Origin: Paracoccaceae bacterium
Lineage (GTDB): Bacteria; Pseudomonadota; Alphaproteobacteria; Rhodobacterales; Rhodobacteraceae
Assembly: GCA_021775315.1 (NCBI GenBank)
Contig: JAJFIC010000012.1
Location: forward strand, 29,503-93,502
Reading direction: 5' to 3'
DNA length: 64,000 nucleotides
Part shown: positions 42,616-51,437 of the stretch, in pieces
Layout of the letters: every line of letters begins with the position of its first letter
Numbering within the stretch: the first letter of the stretch is position 1
Program-made: the position numbers and the translations under genes
The notes under the pieces: generated by a model
What the model was told of the DNA's origin: nothing
Databases searched by the model: none
Seen by the model: the letters and a program-made list of their open reading frames with translations, nothing else

Positions 42616-43601
42616 CACACGTCCTTTGCATGCCAACAGGCCGAACGTTGGCCGTGTTCAAATTCCATTTCCGGCGGGCGCGCATCAAGGCATTGTTGCG
42701 TGGCATCGGTGCAGCGCGAGGCAAACAGGCACTGGTTTTTGCCAAATTCGCGCAAGGACGGCACGATGCCCGCCACCTCGGTCAACTCGTGGCGTTCGGG
42801 GGTGAGTTCGGCCATGATATGTGGCACGCAGGAAATCAGGCCACGGGTGTAGGGATGGCGTGGGTGGTCGATGATCTGTTCCACCGGGCCCTGTTCGGCG
42901 TTGCGCCCGGCATACATCACGATCATCCGCTCGGCCATTTCAGCGACCGCGCCCATGTCATGTGTGATCAGGATAATCGCTGCACTGGTCTGGCTGCGCA
43001 GATCGCGCAGCAGATCGAAAATCTGTGCCTGCACCGTGACGTCAAGCGCCGTTGTCGGCTCATCCGCGATCAGGATTTTCGGCTCGCATGCCAGCGCCAT
43101 TGCGATCATCACACGCTGACGCTGGCCGCCTGACATCTGAAAAGGATAATCCGAAACCCGACGCTGGGCGTTCGGAATGCGCACGGCATCCAACAGTTCA
43201 ATCGCGCTGTTCCAGGCGGCTTTGCGGCCCAGACCCTGATGCGCGCGCAGAACCTCGGCGATTTGTTCGCCAATGGTGTAGACCGGGTTAAGCGAGGTCA
43301 TCGGCTCCTGAAAAATCATCGAGATTTCATTGCCGCGAATTTCACGCATTCGCTTTTCGCTGGCCGTGGTCAGGTCTTCGCCGTTGAAAATGATTTTACC
43401 GCTGGCGATCCGGCCGACCTTTTCGGGCAGAAGCCCCATCAGGCCAAGCGCGGTCATAGACTTGCCGCAGCCGCTTTCACCGACAAAACTGATGCTTTCA
43501 CCCTGGCCAAGCGAAAAGGTCAGATCGTCAATCACAGGGGCGATGCCGTCACGTGTGGCCAGTTCGATGCGCAGGTTTTCGACTTTTAACAGGGGCTCCA
43601 T
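42615..43601 (-). CDS. dppD: Peptide-type ABC transporter ATP-binding protein (DppD-like)
   Basis: The 328-aa ATPase has GESGCGKSMTALGLMG (Walker A), MSGGQRQRVMIAMALA (signature) and ILIADEPTTALDVTVQAQ (Walker B), followed by the oligopeptide-type C-terminal domain (CLFASRCTDATQQC). It pairs with the DppF-like subunit as the heterodimeric motor. Its ATG overlaps the permease stop. Confidence 0.92.
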   Translation of the reverse strand: MEPLLKVENLRIELATRDGIAPVIDDLTFSLGQGESISFVGESGCGKSMTALGLMGLLPEKVGRIASGKIIFNGEDLTTASEKRMREIRGNEISMIFQEPMTSLNPVYTIGEQIAEVLRAHQGLGRKAAWNSAIELLDAVRIPNAQRRVSDYPFQMSGGQRQRVMIAMALACEPKILIADEPTTALDVTVQAQIFDLLRDLRSQTSAAIILITHDMGAVAEMAERMIVMYAGRNAEQGPVEQIIDHPRHPYTRGLISCVPHIMAELTPERHELTEVAGIVPSLREFGKNQCLFASRCTDATQQCLDARPPEMEFEHGQRSACWHAKDV

Positions 43602-44485
43602 CAACGCTGCCTCAACTTAGGGTTCAGCGCGTCGTTTAGACCGTCGCCAACCAGGGAAATTGCCAGAACCGTGATGAAAATCGCCATGCCGGGGATCGTC
43701 ACCGTGTAGCTCGCGTCAAGAATATACTGTCGGTTTGACCCGATCACCTGACCCCAACTGACCACGTTGGGATCGGTCAGGCCAAGAAAGCTGAGGCCAG
43801 CCTCAAACAAAATTGCCGAGCCGACCATCAATGCCGATTGCACGATAATCGGCGGCAAGGCGTTGGGCAGGATGATGCGAAACATCAGTTTGCCGTTGCT
43901 GGCACCCGAGGCGCGGCTGGCGGTGACGTATTCCAGTTCGCGGATGCGTAAGAATTCAGACCGGGTGATCCTTGCCACGGCGGTCCAGCTGACGATGCCG
44001 ATGGCAAAGGTAATCATTGGCAATGAGGCCCCGAACAGGGCGACGATCACCATGGAAAACAGCAAGGTTGGCAACACCTGAAAGAATTCGGTGATGCGCA
44101 TCAGGATTTCTTCGACATAGCCGCGATAAAACCCGGCCAATGCGCCGACGGTGACGCCGATGAACACCGACATGAACGCCGCCGCCAGACCGATCACGAT
44201 CGACACCCGTGCGCCGTGGATCAGGGCCGCTAGCAAATCGCGGCCAAGGTAATCGGTGCCCAGCAGAAAGCCAGCTTCGCCGGGCGGGGAAAACGGTGCC
44301 CAGACCATGTCAAACGGGTCGGTGGGGTAGATGTAGGGGCCAAAAATCGCCGCCAGTACGATCAGCATCAACACAACAGCCGCCGCAACGGCCGCGTGGT
44401 TCTTCATGAACATCTCAGTGGCTTCGGCCATTGGATGGCGGGCCTTTTGGATCTCTTCTTTTGGCAGGATCGGTGTATCGGTCAT
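43601..44485 (-). CDS. dppC: Peptide-type ABC transporter permease (DppC-like)
   Basis: The 294-aa inner-membrane protein has six helices and the DppC-type features: N-terminal helix at about 33-52, LGTDYLGRDLLAALIHGARVS, and the EAA loop around ASRASGASNGKLMFRIILPNALPP that contacts the ATPases. It overlaps the DppB-like gene by 4 bp. Confidence 0.92.
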   Translation of the reverse strand: MTDTPILPKEEIQKARHPMAEATEMFMKNHAAVAAAVVLMLIVLAAIFGPYIYPTDPFDMVWAPFSPPGEAGFLLGTDYLGRDLLAALIHGARVSIVIGLAAAFMSVFIGVTVGALAGFYRGYVEEILMRITEFFQVLPTLLFSMVIVALFGASLPMITFAIGIVSWTAVARITRSEFLRIRELEYVTASRASGASNGKLMFRIILPNALPPIIVQSALMVGSAILFEAGLSFLGLTDPNVVSWGQVIGSNRQYILDASYTVTIPGMAIFITVLAISLVGDGLNDALNPKLRQR

Positions 44486-45459
44486 CCTTTGCTCCCTACG
44501 CGCGGATCAATCAGTCTTAGCGCCAGATCGGTCAGCAGGTTGCCAACGATCACGACAAGGGCCGAGAAGAACAAAATGCCCAGAATGGTTGGTGTGTCCC
44601 GCGCGATGATCGACTGAAATGCCAGCGTTCCCAGCCCCGGCCAGCCAAACACGGTTTCCACCAGCACCGCACCGGAAATCACTGCTGAGAATTGGAGACC
44701 GGCCAAAGTCACAACCGGGGATAACGAGTTTTTCAGGGCGTGTTTATAGACGATTTCACGGGTGGTCAGGCCCTTGGCCTTGGCGGTGCGGACGTAATCT
44801 GAGCCCAGAACCTCCATCATCGTGGCGCGGCACAGGCGTGAATAGAGGGCGAGGAAGATTGACGAGAGGGTGATGACCGGCAGCACAAGATGGCGCACGA
44901 CGTCAATGAAATGCACCCAAAAGCCGCCTTCGATGGTGACGTCGCGCATCCCGGCAACCGGGAACCACTGGATATGCAGCGAAAATCCGATCAGCAGCAG
45001 AATGCCGGTCCAGAACACCGGTGCGGAATAGCCGAACAGGGCCAGGAAGGTGACGAAATGACTGGAAATACCGTTGGGATGGCGGGCCGAATAGACGCCG
45101 AGAATAACACCGACAACCAAGGCCAGCACCTGTGCTGTGATAACCAGCAGCAAGGTCGCGGGCAGCTTTTGCATAATCAGCCCGGTGACAGAGGTGTTGT
45201 AAAAGAACGAATGGCCCAGATCAAACTGCGCCACTTTTCCGATATAGGTGGCAAGTTGCACCAGAAAAGGCTTGTCCAGACCGTAATCGGCACGGATGTC
45301 GGCCAGCACTTCGGCGTCGGCACCGCCCATTGATTGCGAGATCGTGTCGGCAACGTCGCCGGGTGCCAGATGCATCAGCGAGAAATTCAAAACCAAAACC
45401 GCGATCAGCAGGAGCACGGCATAGAGAATTCGGGTGAGGACGGTTTGCAGAAGGTTCAC
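44482..45459 (-). CDS. dppB: Peptide-type ABC transporter permease (DppB-like)
   Basis: The 325-aa permease has six helices, the DppB-type N-terminus (LTRILYAVLLLIAVLVLNFSLMHLAPGD) and the EAA loop DYVRTAKAKGLTTREIVYKHALKNSLSP. It starts at a GTG with GGAAG upstream. It follows the binding-protein gene across an 80-bp gap that contains a hairpin. Confidence 0.92.
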   Translation of the reverse strand: MNLLQTVLTRILYAVLLLIAVLVLNFSLMHLAPGDVADTISQSMGGADAEVLADIRADYGLDKPFLVQLATYIGKVAQFDLGHSFFYNTSVTGLIMQKLPATLLLVITAQVLALVVGVILGVYSARHPNGISSHFVTFLALFGYSAPVFWTGILLLIGFSLHIQWFPVAGMRDVTIEGGFWVHFIDVVRHLVLPVITLSSIFLALYSRLCRATMMEVLGSDYVRTAKAKGLTTREIVYKHALKNSLSPVVTLAGLQFSAVISGAVLVETVFGWPGLGTLAFQSIIARDTPTILGILFFSALVVIVGNLLTDLALRLIDPRVGSKG

Positions 45460-45485
45460 GGCGCAGACTTCCGAAAAAAAGGAGA

Positions 45486-45512
45486 CCCGCGGCGGGGATG
45501 GTCCGCCGCAGG
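45486..45512 (-). terminator. Hairpin between binding protein and permease genes
   Basis: On the minus strand CCTGCGGCGGA pairs with CCCGCCGCGGG (minor mismatches), followed after a few bases by a T-run. Such partial terminators reduce expression of transporter membrane parts relative to the binding protein. Just before it, an 8-bp unit (ATCAGACG on the plus strand) is repeated at 45523-45545. Confidence 0.65.
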
Positions 45513-45539
45513 TTTTTGCTTAATCAGACGATCAGACGA

Positions 45540-47117
45540 TCAGTCTTTCAGGTACATCAGATCAATCGGTGAACTGGTGGCCCAGATGCCAAGCGGTGGA
45601 TTGCCGACCTTGTCAGAATAGACCGTGTGGTACGGCAATGTGTTGGCAAAGTAGATTGGCACTTCGGCGGCCACGATTTTCTGGAATTCAGAATAAAGGG
45701 CTTTGCGCTTTTCCGGATCGTTTTCCTTGCCAGCCATTTCCAGCAGCTCGTCTACACGGGCGTTGGAATAGCCTTGGGTGTTTGACCAAACACCTTTGCC
45801 GATATTGCTGGAAACATATGTCCGGTGAACACCGATCACAGGGTCGCCCCAGTTGAACACAGCATCCCAGCTGAGGTCAAAGTCCATCGTGCCCATGCGC
45901 TTGGCCCAAGTCGGGAAGTCAGCCGAAGCCCGTACAGTCACGTTGATACCGACCTTTTTAAGCGCCGCTTTGACATATTCGACATGTGGTTTAGCCGAAG
46001 GCCAGCCAAAGTCGATGGTCAGACCAAAGCGCATGCCGTCATCGCCTTTGGCAAAACCGGCCTCGTCCAGCAGAGCGTTGGCTTTGTCGAGGTCCAGTTC
46101 ATAAGCCTCAACATCCGGTTCATAGAACGGGCTGTCAGGGTGGATGCCGGTTTTGGCGTCGGTCACGGTGCCTTGCATGATCGCGTTGTGGATGAAGTTT
46201 TTGTCAACCGCATAGGCGATTGCCTGACGCACTTTGACATTGCCGGTCGGGCCATCGCTGCCAGCGTTCATCGCCAACCAGTCAAGCGGGCCAATTGCGC
46301 CGTAACCTTCGGAGGTCACGGTCAGGCTGTCGACTTTTTTCAAGCGGTTGATGATTTGAGGCTGCGATTCAAAGGCAGAAATATGAACTTCGCCATTTTC
46401 CAGCGCAATCGCCCGTGCGGATGGATCAACGATGATCCGCATCACGATTTTGTCGAGGTAAGGGCGGCCTTCCATGAAAAAACCGTCATAGCGTTCAAGA
46501 ATGACATGCTCGCCGTTTTTGAACTCGACCAGTTTGAACGGGCCGGAACCAACAACGTCAACGTTGTTGCGCGGGTGGCTTTTTGGGTTTTGACCGTCGC
46601 CATAGATATGTTCAGGGATGATCGACATCAGCTGACCGGACATCGCCAGCATCAGGGCCGGGTGTGGTTGGCTGAGGTTCAGAACGGCTGTGTGCTCGTC
46701 CGGGGTGTCTACGGATTCGACCGGTGCGAACATCGCTTTGAACGGGTGATTTTCCTGAATGACCTTGACCGAGAATTTCACGTCGCTTGATGTGATCGGG
46801 TGGCCATCGTGGAAAGTCGCGCCTTCAACAAGGTTGAGGGTAACTTTCAGACCGTCCTCGGACACGCTCCAGCTTTTGGCAAGGTAGGGCTGTGGGGTCC
46901 AGTCTTCGTCATAGCGTAGGGGTGACGCGAAAAGCTGCGCGCCGGGAAAGCCTGTGACGATGCCGGATTGCACGGCAGAGTTCAGGTTTCGCACGTTCGA
47001 GCCGAGCACTGTAATCAGCGTGCCGCCTCGTTTCGGTTCGTCGGCGGCAAAACCGCTGGTGGCCAATACCGACGCCATGGCAGTGGCAGCGACTAGGCCT
47101 TTCAGTACATGTTTCAT
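45540..47117 (-). CDS. Peptide-type ABC transporter substrate-binding protein (family 5)
   Basis: The 525-aa protein has a signal peptide (residues 1-24, cleavage after GFAA) and the SBP family 5 features DEDWTPQPYLAKSWSVSEDGLKVT, VEGATFHDGHPITSSDV and the hinge regions of cluster C binding proteins. It lies in the periplasm and captures dipeptides, oligopeptides or related compounds such as opines. GGAGGA precedes the ATG. It is first in the transporter operon and 138 bp downstream of a co-oriented LysR gene. Confidence 0.93.
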   Translation of the reverse strand: MKHVLKGLVAATAMASVLATSGFAADEPKRGGTLITVLGSNVRNLNSAVQSGIVTGFPGAQLFASPLRYDEDWTPQPYLAKSWSVSEDGLKVTLNLVEGATFHDGHPITSSDVKFSVKVIQENHPFKAMFAPVESVDTPDEHTAVLNLSQPHPALMLAMSGQLMSIIPEHIYGDGQNPKSHPRNNVDVVGSGPFKLVEFKNGEHVILERYDGFFMEGRPYLDKIVMRIIVDPSARAIALENGEVHISAFESQPQIINRLKKVDSLTVTSEGYGAIGPLDWLAMNAGSDGPTGNVKVRQAIAYAVDKNFIHNAIMQGTVTDAKTGIHPDSPFYEPDVEAYELDLDKANALLDEAGFAKGDDGMRFGLTIDFGWPSAKPHVEYVKAALKKVGINVTVRASADFPTWAKRMGTMDFDLSWDAVFNWGDPVIGVHRTYVSSNIGKGVWSNTQGYSNARVDELLEMAGKENDPEKRKALYSEFQKIVAAEVPIYFANTLPYHTVYSDKVGNPPLGIWATSSPIDLMYLKD

Positions 47118-47255
47118 GTACGTATTCCTCCTGGTTGGGAAAGTGTTTTCTTGTTATTGCCGGGAAAGCCTAGCGCAGCGACCTTCCATCACAAAACTGA
47201 TTTAATACGACACATTCCCACATTTATTGGGGGATAGCGGAAACACGCGCGGATT

Positions 47256-48179
47256 TTACTGGATGGTCATTGGCTCAAACGCGCCCTCAACGCGCAGTTC
47301 TTTGCAATGCTCAACAAAGGCGTTGATGATGCGGGGTTGGCGCGCTGCTGATTGGGTTGCGATGCCGAAATAGGGGATCGGCAGATCGTCGGAAATCGGG
47401 ATGGCGACGTATTGGCTTTTGCCGGGTTCGTAGTCCGGCGGGCGGATGTTCAGGATGCAATAGCCGTAATTCCCCGCCACCAAAGCGCGGGCAATTTCAG
47501 ACGAGCGTGTGGAATGCACAATGTCCGGTTGCAGGCCCAACAGGTTGAACAAATTGACAAAATATTCCCGCGTCATCGGCAGATCAAGCATCACCATCGG
47601 GCGTGTGGCAAGGTCTCTGAGGCTGACTTGCTTGCGGTACGACAGCGGGTCATTTACCGAAATCAACGCATAGGGTGGTGCGCCGAATAACGGGTCAAAC
47701 GATGACTTTTCAGTGACGGAACGATCATACGTAAAGGCCAGATCGGCCCTGCCGACATTCAGGAACTCGATGATCGTCTGCATGTTGCCTTCCAGCAATG
47801 TGATCGCAATGCCGGGATATTTTTTGGTGAAACTGTTCAGGATCACAGGCAGGAATGAAGGGGCCGCGGTGGCGTAACATGCGATCCTGATTGACCCCGT
47901 TGCGTCGCCCCCGACCGATCTTAATTCGCTGTCGAAGTGATTTGCCTGATCAATAAAACTGCGGATCAGTTGCATTGATTCTTTGCCGGACGGTGTTTGT
48001 TCAATGCCTTTGGCCGGGGTGCGGACGAACAGGCTGTAGCCGAGTTCGGACTCGATTGAATCAATCGCTGTGGTGATGGAGGACTGGGAAATGTTCAGTT
48101 CTTCCGAGGCTTTTGAGATCGAGCCAAGCCTGCCGGCCGTCTCGACATATATCAGTTGCTTGAGGGTAAATTTCAGCAT
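47256..48179 (-). CDS. LysR-family transcriptional regulator
   Basis: The 307-aa protein has an N-terminal helix-turn-helix (GSISKASEELNISQSSITTAIDSIE) and a LysR sensor domain. It lies between the co-oriented transporter operon and the divergent amidohydrolase gene and probably regulates both, tying uptake to breakdown of one substrate class. The 167-bp divergent gap is AT-rich near the regulator, as expected for a promoter region. Confidence 0.92.
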   Translation of the reverse strand: MLKFTLKQLIYVETAGRLGSISKASEELNISQSSITTAIDSIESELGYSLFVRTPAKGIEQTPSGKESMQLIRSFIDQANHFDSELRSVGGDATGSIRIACYATAAPSFLPVILNSFTKKYPGIAITLLEGNMQTIIEFLNVGRADLAFTYDRSVTEKSSFDPLFGAPPYALISVNDPLSYRKQVSLRDLATRPMVMLDLPMTREYFVNLFNLLGLQPDIVHSTRSSEIARALVAGNYGYCILNIRPPDYEPGKSQYVAIPISDDLPIPYFGIATQSAARQPRIINAFVEHCKELRVEGAFEPMTIQ

Positions 48180-48262
48180 TATACTTCCACCAATGAATGG
48201 GGTTTATTAGCTGAATATAACTATTTTTGCAAAAAACTAAAACCTTTTAGCATCCGGCCAGT

Positions 48263-48284
48263 CAGGGCAAAACCGATTGCCCTG
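48263..48284. other. Hairpin in amidohydrolase leader
   Basis: CAGGGCAA and TTGCCCTG form perfect 8-bp arms over a 6-base loop, 62 bp upstream of the amidohydrolase GTG. It could be an operator or a leader hairpin. Confidence 0.35.
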
Positions 48285-48346
48285 GGCGGGTTGATGGACA
48301 CTTCACCAGCATTGAGCCTGCAAAGACACAACAGCGAGGACGCAGC

Positions 48347-49984
48347 GTGACCACCATTTACAAAGCTAAAAAGATTATCACGATGAACCCGAACCGCCCG
48401 GACGCGACCCATGTGGCGGTGCGCGACGGACGCATTTTGGGGGTTGGCGCGCTGAGCGATCTTGAGCCTTGGGGCGACTATACGCTGGATGAACAATTTG
48501 CCGACAAAATCCTGATGCCCGGGCTGATCGAAGGCCATGCCCACACCATGGAAGGCACGCTTTGGCGCAATGTGTATTGCGGGTTCTTTGATCGGATGGA
48601 TCCTGATGGCAAGATTTGGGACGGGCTGAAATCCGTAGATGCGGTCATCGCCCGACTGAAAGACGCAGAATCAGCACTAACCGACCCGGATGCGCCGCTG
48701 CCGGGCTGGTCGCTTGACCCGATTTACATGAACAACGAGCGGGTTTCGCGTGATCATCTGGATCAGGTGTCCACAACACGACCGATCGGTGTGCTGCATG
48801 CATCGGGTCACATCCTGAACGTGAACAGTAAAGCACTAGAGCTGGCGGGCCTGCTGAAACCCGGCGTGAACCATCCGGGTATTCCACTTGGCAAAGACGG
48901 CCTGCCAACCGGCGAACTTTTTGGCCCCGACGCAATGACACCAGTCGGCCAACATGTTGGATTTGATCGCGCGCTGACGGATTGCGACGAACAAGGTCTG
49001 CGTGATTATGCCAAGCTGTGTGTTCGGGCTGGCGTCACCACGTCAACTGACCTTGCGGCGCGCCTGTCTGACGACAGTGTTGAGATGATGTTAAGGGTCA
49101 CGGGCGAGGCTAAATTCCCCACGCGGATCGTGCCCTTAAAAGTCATGTTTGGGGTCACTCCGAAAGAGGTCGTTGACTATTCGGTTGCGCTGAAAGAACG
49201 CTCAACCGACAGATTGCGGATGGGGCGGATCAAGGCCGTGGCCGACGGATCTATTCAGGGATTTTCCGCCCGGATGCGCTGGCCCGGATATCACAACGGC
49301 GCGCCGAACGGTCTTTGGTACACGGCCCCAGAACAGATGTCAGAGCTTTACAATCGCGCCCTTGAGGCCGGGGTTCAGGTGCACACCCACACCAATGGCG
49401 ATCAGGCAACGCAAATGGCGCTGGATGTGCTGGAACCCGCCCTCAAAGCGCATCCCAGCCCGGACCATCGGTTCACGCTACAGCATTGCCAACTGGCGGA
49501 TGCCGCACAGTTTCGCAAAATGAAAAATCTGGACATGTGCGTGAATTTATTTGCGAACCATCATTTCTATTGGGGCGACGAACATTACCGCTTGACGGTC
49601 GGGCCTGAGCGCGCCGAACGCATGAACGCTTGCCGCACAGCGATTGATACTGGCGTGCCGATGACCATCCACTCGGACGCACCGGTGACCCCACTTGGCC
49701 CGTTGTTCACAGCGTGGTGTGCGGTAAACCGCATTACCGCATCTGGTCGTGTTCAGGGCGAAGGCGAAAAAATCGCCGTGAACGAGGCGCTTAGGGCCGT
49801 TACCATTGGGGCCGCGTATACTTTGCACCTTGATGGCGAAGTCGGGTCAATCGAGGTCGGAAAGAAAGCGGATTTCGCGGTTCTTGAAGGTGATCCAACT
49901 GCCTGCAATCCCTTGGAGTTGAAGGATATTTCAGTTTGGGGCACGGTTCAGGGTGGGCGCATTTTCCCGGCGGCTGATCTGTGA
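48347..49984 (+). CDS. Amidohydrolase family protein (YtcJ-like)
   Basis: The 545-aa protein is a metal-dependent amidohydrolase of the Amidohydrolase_3/YtcJ type: IEGHAHTMEG with His64 and His66, VHTHTNGDQAT, QHCQLAD and the catalytic Asp in HSDAPVTPLGP, and the C-terminal GSIEVGKKADFAVLEGDP strand. It should hydrolyse an amide or N-formyl-like bond in the cytoplasm. The start is a GTG with GAGGA six bases upstream. Its TGA overlaps the GTG of the COG0523 GTPase. The divergent LysR and Dpp-type transporter suggest that the substrate is imported. Substrate unknown. Confidence 0.88.
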   Translation: MTTIYKAKKIITMNPNRPDATHVAVRDGRILGVGALSDLEPWGDYTLDEQFADKILMPGLIEGHAHTMEGTLWRNVYCGFFDRMDPDGKIWDGLKSVDAVIARLKDAESALTDPDAPLPGWSLDPIYMNNERVSRDHLDQVSTTRPIGVLHASGHILNVNSKALELAGLLKPGVNHPGIPLGKDGLPTGELFGPDAMTPVGQHVGFDRALTDCDEQGLRDYAKLCVRAGVTTSTDLAARLSDDSVEMMLRVTGEAKFPTRIVPLKVMFGVTPKEVVDYSVALKERSTDRLRMGRIKAVADGSIQGFSARMRWPGYHNGAPNGLWYTAPEQMSELYNRALEAGVQVHTHTNGDQATQMALDVLEPALKAHPSPDHRFTLQHCQLADAAQFRKMKNLDMCVNLFANHHFYWGDEHYRLTVGPERAERMNACRTAIDTGVPMTIHSDAPVTPLGPLFTAWCAVNRITASGRVQGEGEKIAVNEALRAVTIGAAYTLHLDGEVGSIEVGKKADFAVLEGDPTACNPLELKDISVWGTVQGGRIFPAADL

Positions 49985-50898
49985 CATCAGCCAATGCACC
50001 CCTGCCAGTCACCGTCATTGGTGGCTATCTGGGGTCGGGAAAAACCACGCTGGTGAACCATCTTCTGCGCCATGCCGACGGCGTTCGGCTGGCGATTTTG
50101 GTCAATGAATTCGGTGAGTTGGCAATTGACGAGGATTTGATTGAGGCCGAAGGCGACGATATCATCTCGATCGCCGGCGGCTGTGTGTGCTGTTCGTTTG
50201 GCAGCGATTTGACCGCGGCTTTGATGGACATGGCCAAGCTTGTGCCGCGCCCGGATCATATCCTGATCGAATCCTCGGGCGTTGCCATTCCCGGCGCAAT
50301 CGTTGCCTCGCTTGGCTTAATGTCAGGCTTTTCGGCGGACGGCATCGTGGTGTTGGCGGATTGCGAAACCGTTCAGGCCCATGCGCGCGATGAATATATG
50401 GGCGACACGATTACCCGCCAGTTGGCTGATGCGGACATTATTGTTTTGAACAAGGCTGACCTTGTGGATGGCGCGGATTTTGCGCGCACCAGGGAATGGC
50501 TGGCGGCGGATTATGGACAGGCACGGGTTGTGCGCGCCAGCCACGGGATTGTGCCGCCGGAAACCGTGCTGGAAAGTTTTCTCGGGCGCAGTCACAGCGC
50601 CGGGCCACATCACGAAGCGGCCAATCTGGATATGCATACCCTAAGGCCCAAGGGGCCTGTTGATGTCGGGGCATTGGCGAAGGCGCTGGCCGAGGATCAG
50701 GCCGGTATCATCCGCGCCAAGGGTTTCGCGCGCTCCTTAAGCGGGGAAAAGACCCTGATACAAGTGGTCGGGCGGCGTTGGACTATTTCGGCCACGTCGG
50801 AAGATCATGCTGACGGTATTGTTTGTTTAGGCTTTAAGGGGGCGCTGCATCATCATCAATTGCAGGATCTGCTGGCGGGTTTAACGGGCGCGAACTAG
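49981..50898 (+). CDS. COG0523/CobW-family GTPase, probable metallochaperone
   Basis: The 305-aa protein has Walker A GGYLGSGKTT (residues 14-23), the metal-binding CxCC motif GGCVCCS (Cys68, Cys70, Cys71), the NKAD guanine motif and a C-terminal CobW_C domain. COG0523 proteins deliver metals, often zinc, to target enzymes. The GTG start overlaps the amidohydrolase stop, so the two are translationally coupled; that enzyme is the most likely client. No Zur-like site was recognised nearby. Confidence 0.92.
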   Translation: MTSANAPLPVTVIGGYLGSGKTTLVNHLLRHADGVRLAILVNEFGELAIDEDLIEAEGDDIISIAGGCVCCSFGSDLTAALMDMAKLVPRPDHILIESSGVAIPGAIVASLGLMSGFSADGIVVLADCETVQAHARDEYMGDTITRQLADADIIVLNKADLVDGADFARTREWLAADYGQARVVRASHGIVPPETVLESFLGRSHSAGPHHEAANLDMHTLRPKGPVDVGALAKALAEDQAGIIRAKGFARSLSGEKTLIQVVGRRWTISATSEDHADGIVCLGFKGALHHHQLQDLLAGLTGAN

Positions 50899-50946
50899 CG
50901 CGGGCTTGGCTGCGTCATATCGGCAGTTGAAAAACCCAAAGGGTGT

Positions 50947-50972
50947 GATTAGTTATAGGCTTATAACTAATC
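50947..50972. promoter_or_regulatory. 26-bp palindrome, probable TetR operator
   Basis: GATTAGTTATA (50947-50957) and TATAACTAATC (50962-50972) are perfect 11-bp arms around GGCT. A possible -35 (TTGAAA, 50927-50932) places the -10 region inside the palindrome, so binding there would block transcription. It lies 43 bp upstream of the membrane protein/TetR/RND operon. The pairing of operator with the TetR gene two cistrons down is inferred. Confidence 0.7.
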
Positions 50973-51014
50973 GACGGGCAGCACAATGCCGCCCGCAAAC
51001 CCAGAGGTCCGCTT

Positions 51015-51437
51015 ATGAGTGCTGCAACACCGCAATCGCCCGAATTGAAGCTCAATCCACCCATCTGGCAAAAAGCCGCCGCAATCGTGGCACTGGTCTT
51101 TGGCGCCATGACGATATTTTCCGCAGGCAGCATCCTTGGGAACTTCGGAAATGCCGAACAGGCCGCAGGGGCTTATATCCCGTTCGTGCTGTGGTTCAAT
51201 TTTCTGGCCGGGTTTGCCTATGTCGCGGCGGCGGTTGGTATCTGGCGTGCACGTAACTGGGGCTGTGGCCTGTCGGTTTTGATCGCGGCTGCTACTGGTC
51301 TGATCGCCCTGATTTTCGCCTTCGTTATCTGGCAAGGGGCGGCGTTTGAAATGCGCACGGTCGGCGCGCTGGTGCTGCGGTTCGGCATTTGGGCGGTGAT
51401 CGCAACCGCGCTTTATCGCGCTGGGGCGCGCCAGTAA
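51015..51437 (+). CDS. Small four-helix membrane protein
   Basis: The 140-aa protein has about four hydrophobic segments (residues 20-42, 55-77, 84-104, 115-135) and little else recognisable. It is the first cistron of the TetR-RND operon; the TetR gene starts at the base after its stop. It may be an accessory of the efflux pump, but I do not recognise the family. Confidence 0.75.
   Translation: MSAATPQSPELKLNPPIWQKAAAIVALVFGAMTIFSAGSILGNFGNAEQAAGAYIPFVLWFNFLAGFAYVAAAVGIWRARNWGCGLSVLIAAATGLIALIFAFVIWQGAAFEMRTVGALVLRFGIWAVIATALYRAGARQ

Noticed and set aside
45825..46790. 321-codon plus-strand frame opposite the binding-protein gene
   Set aside because: Antisense to a clear family 5 binding protein; no motif.
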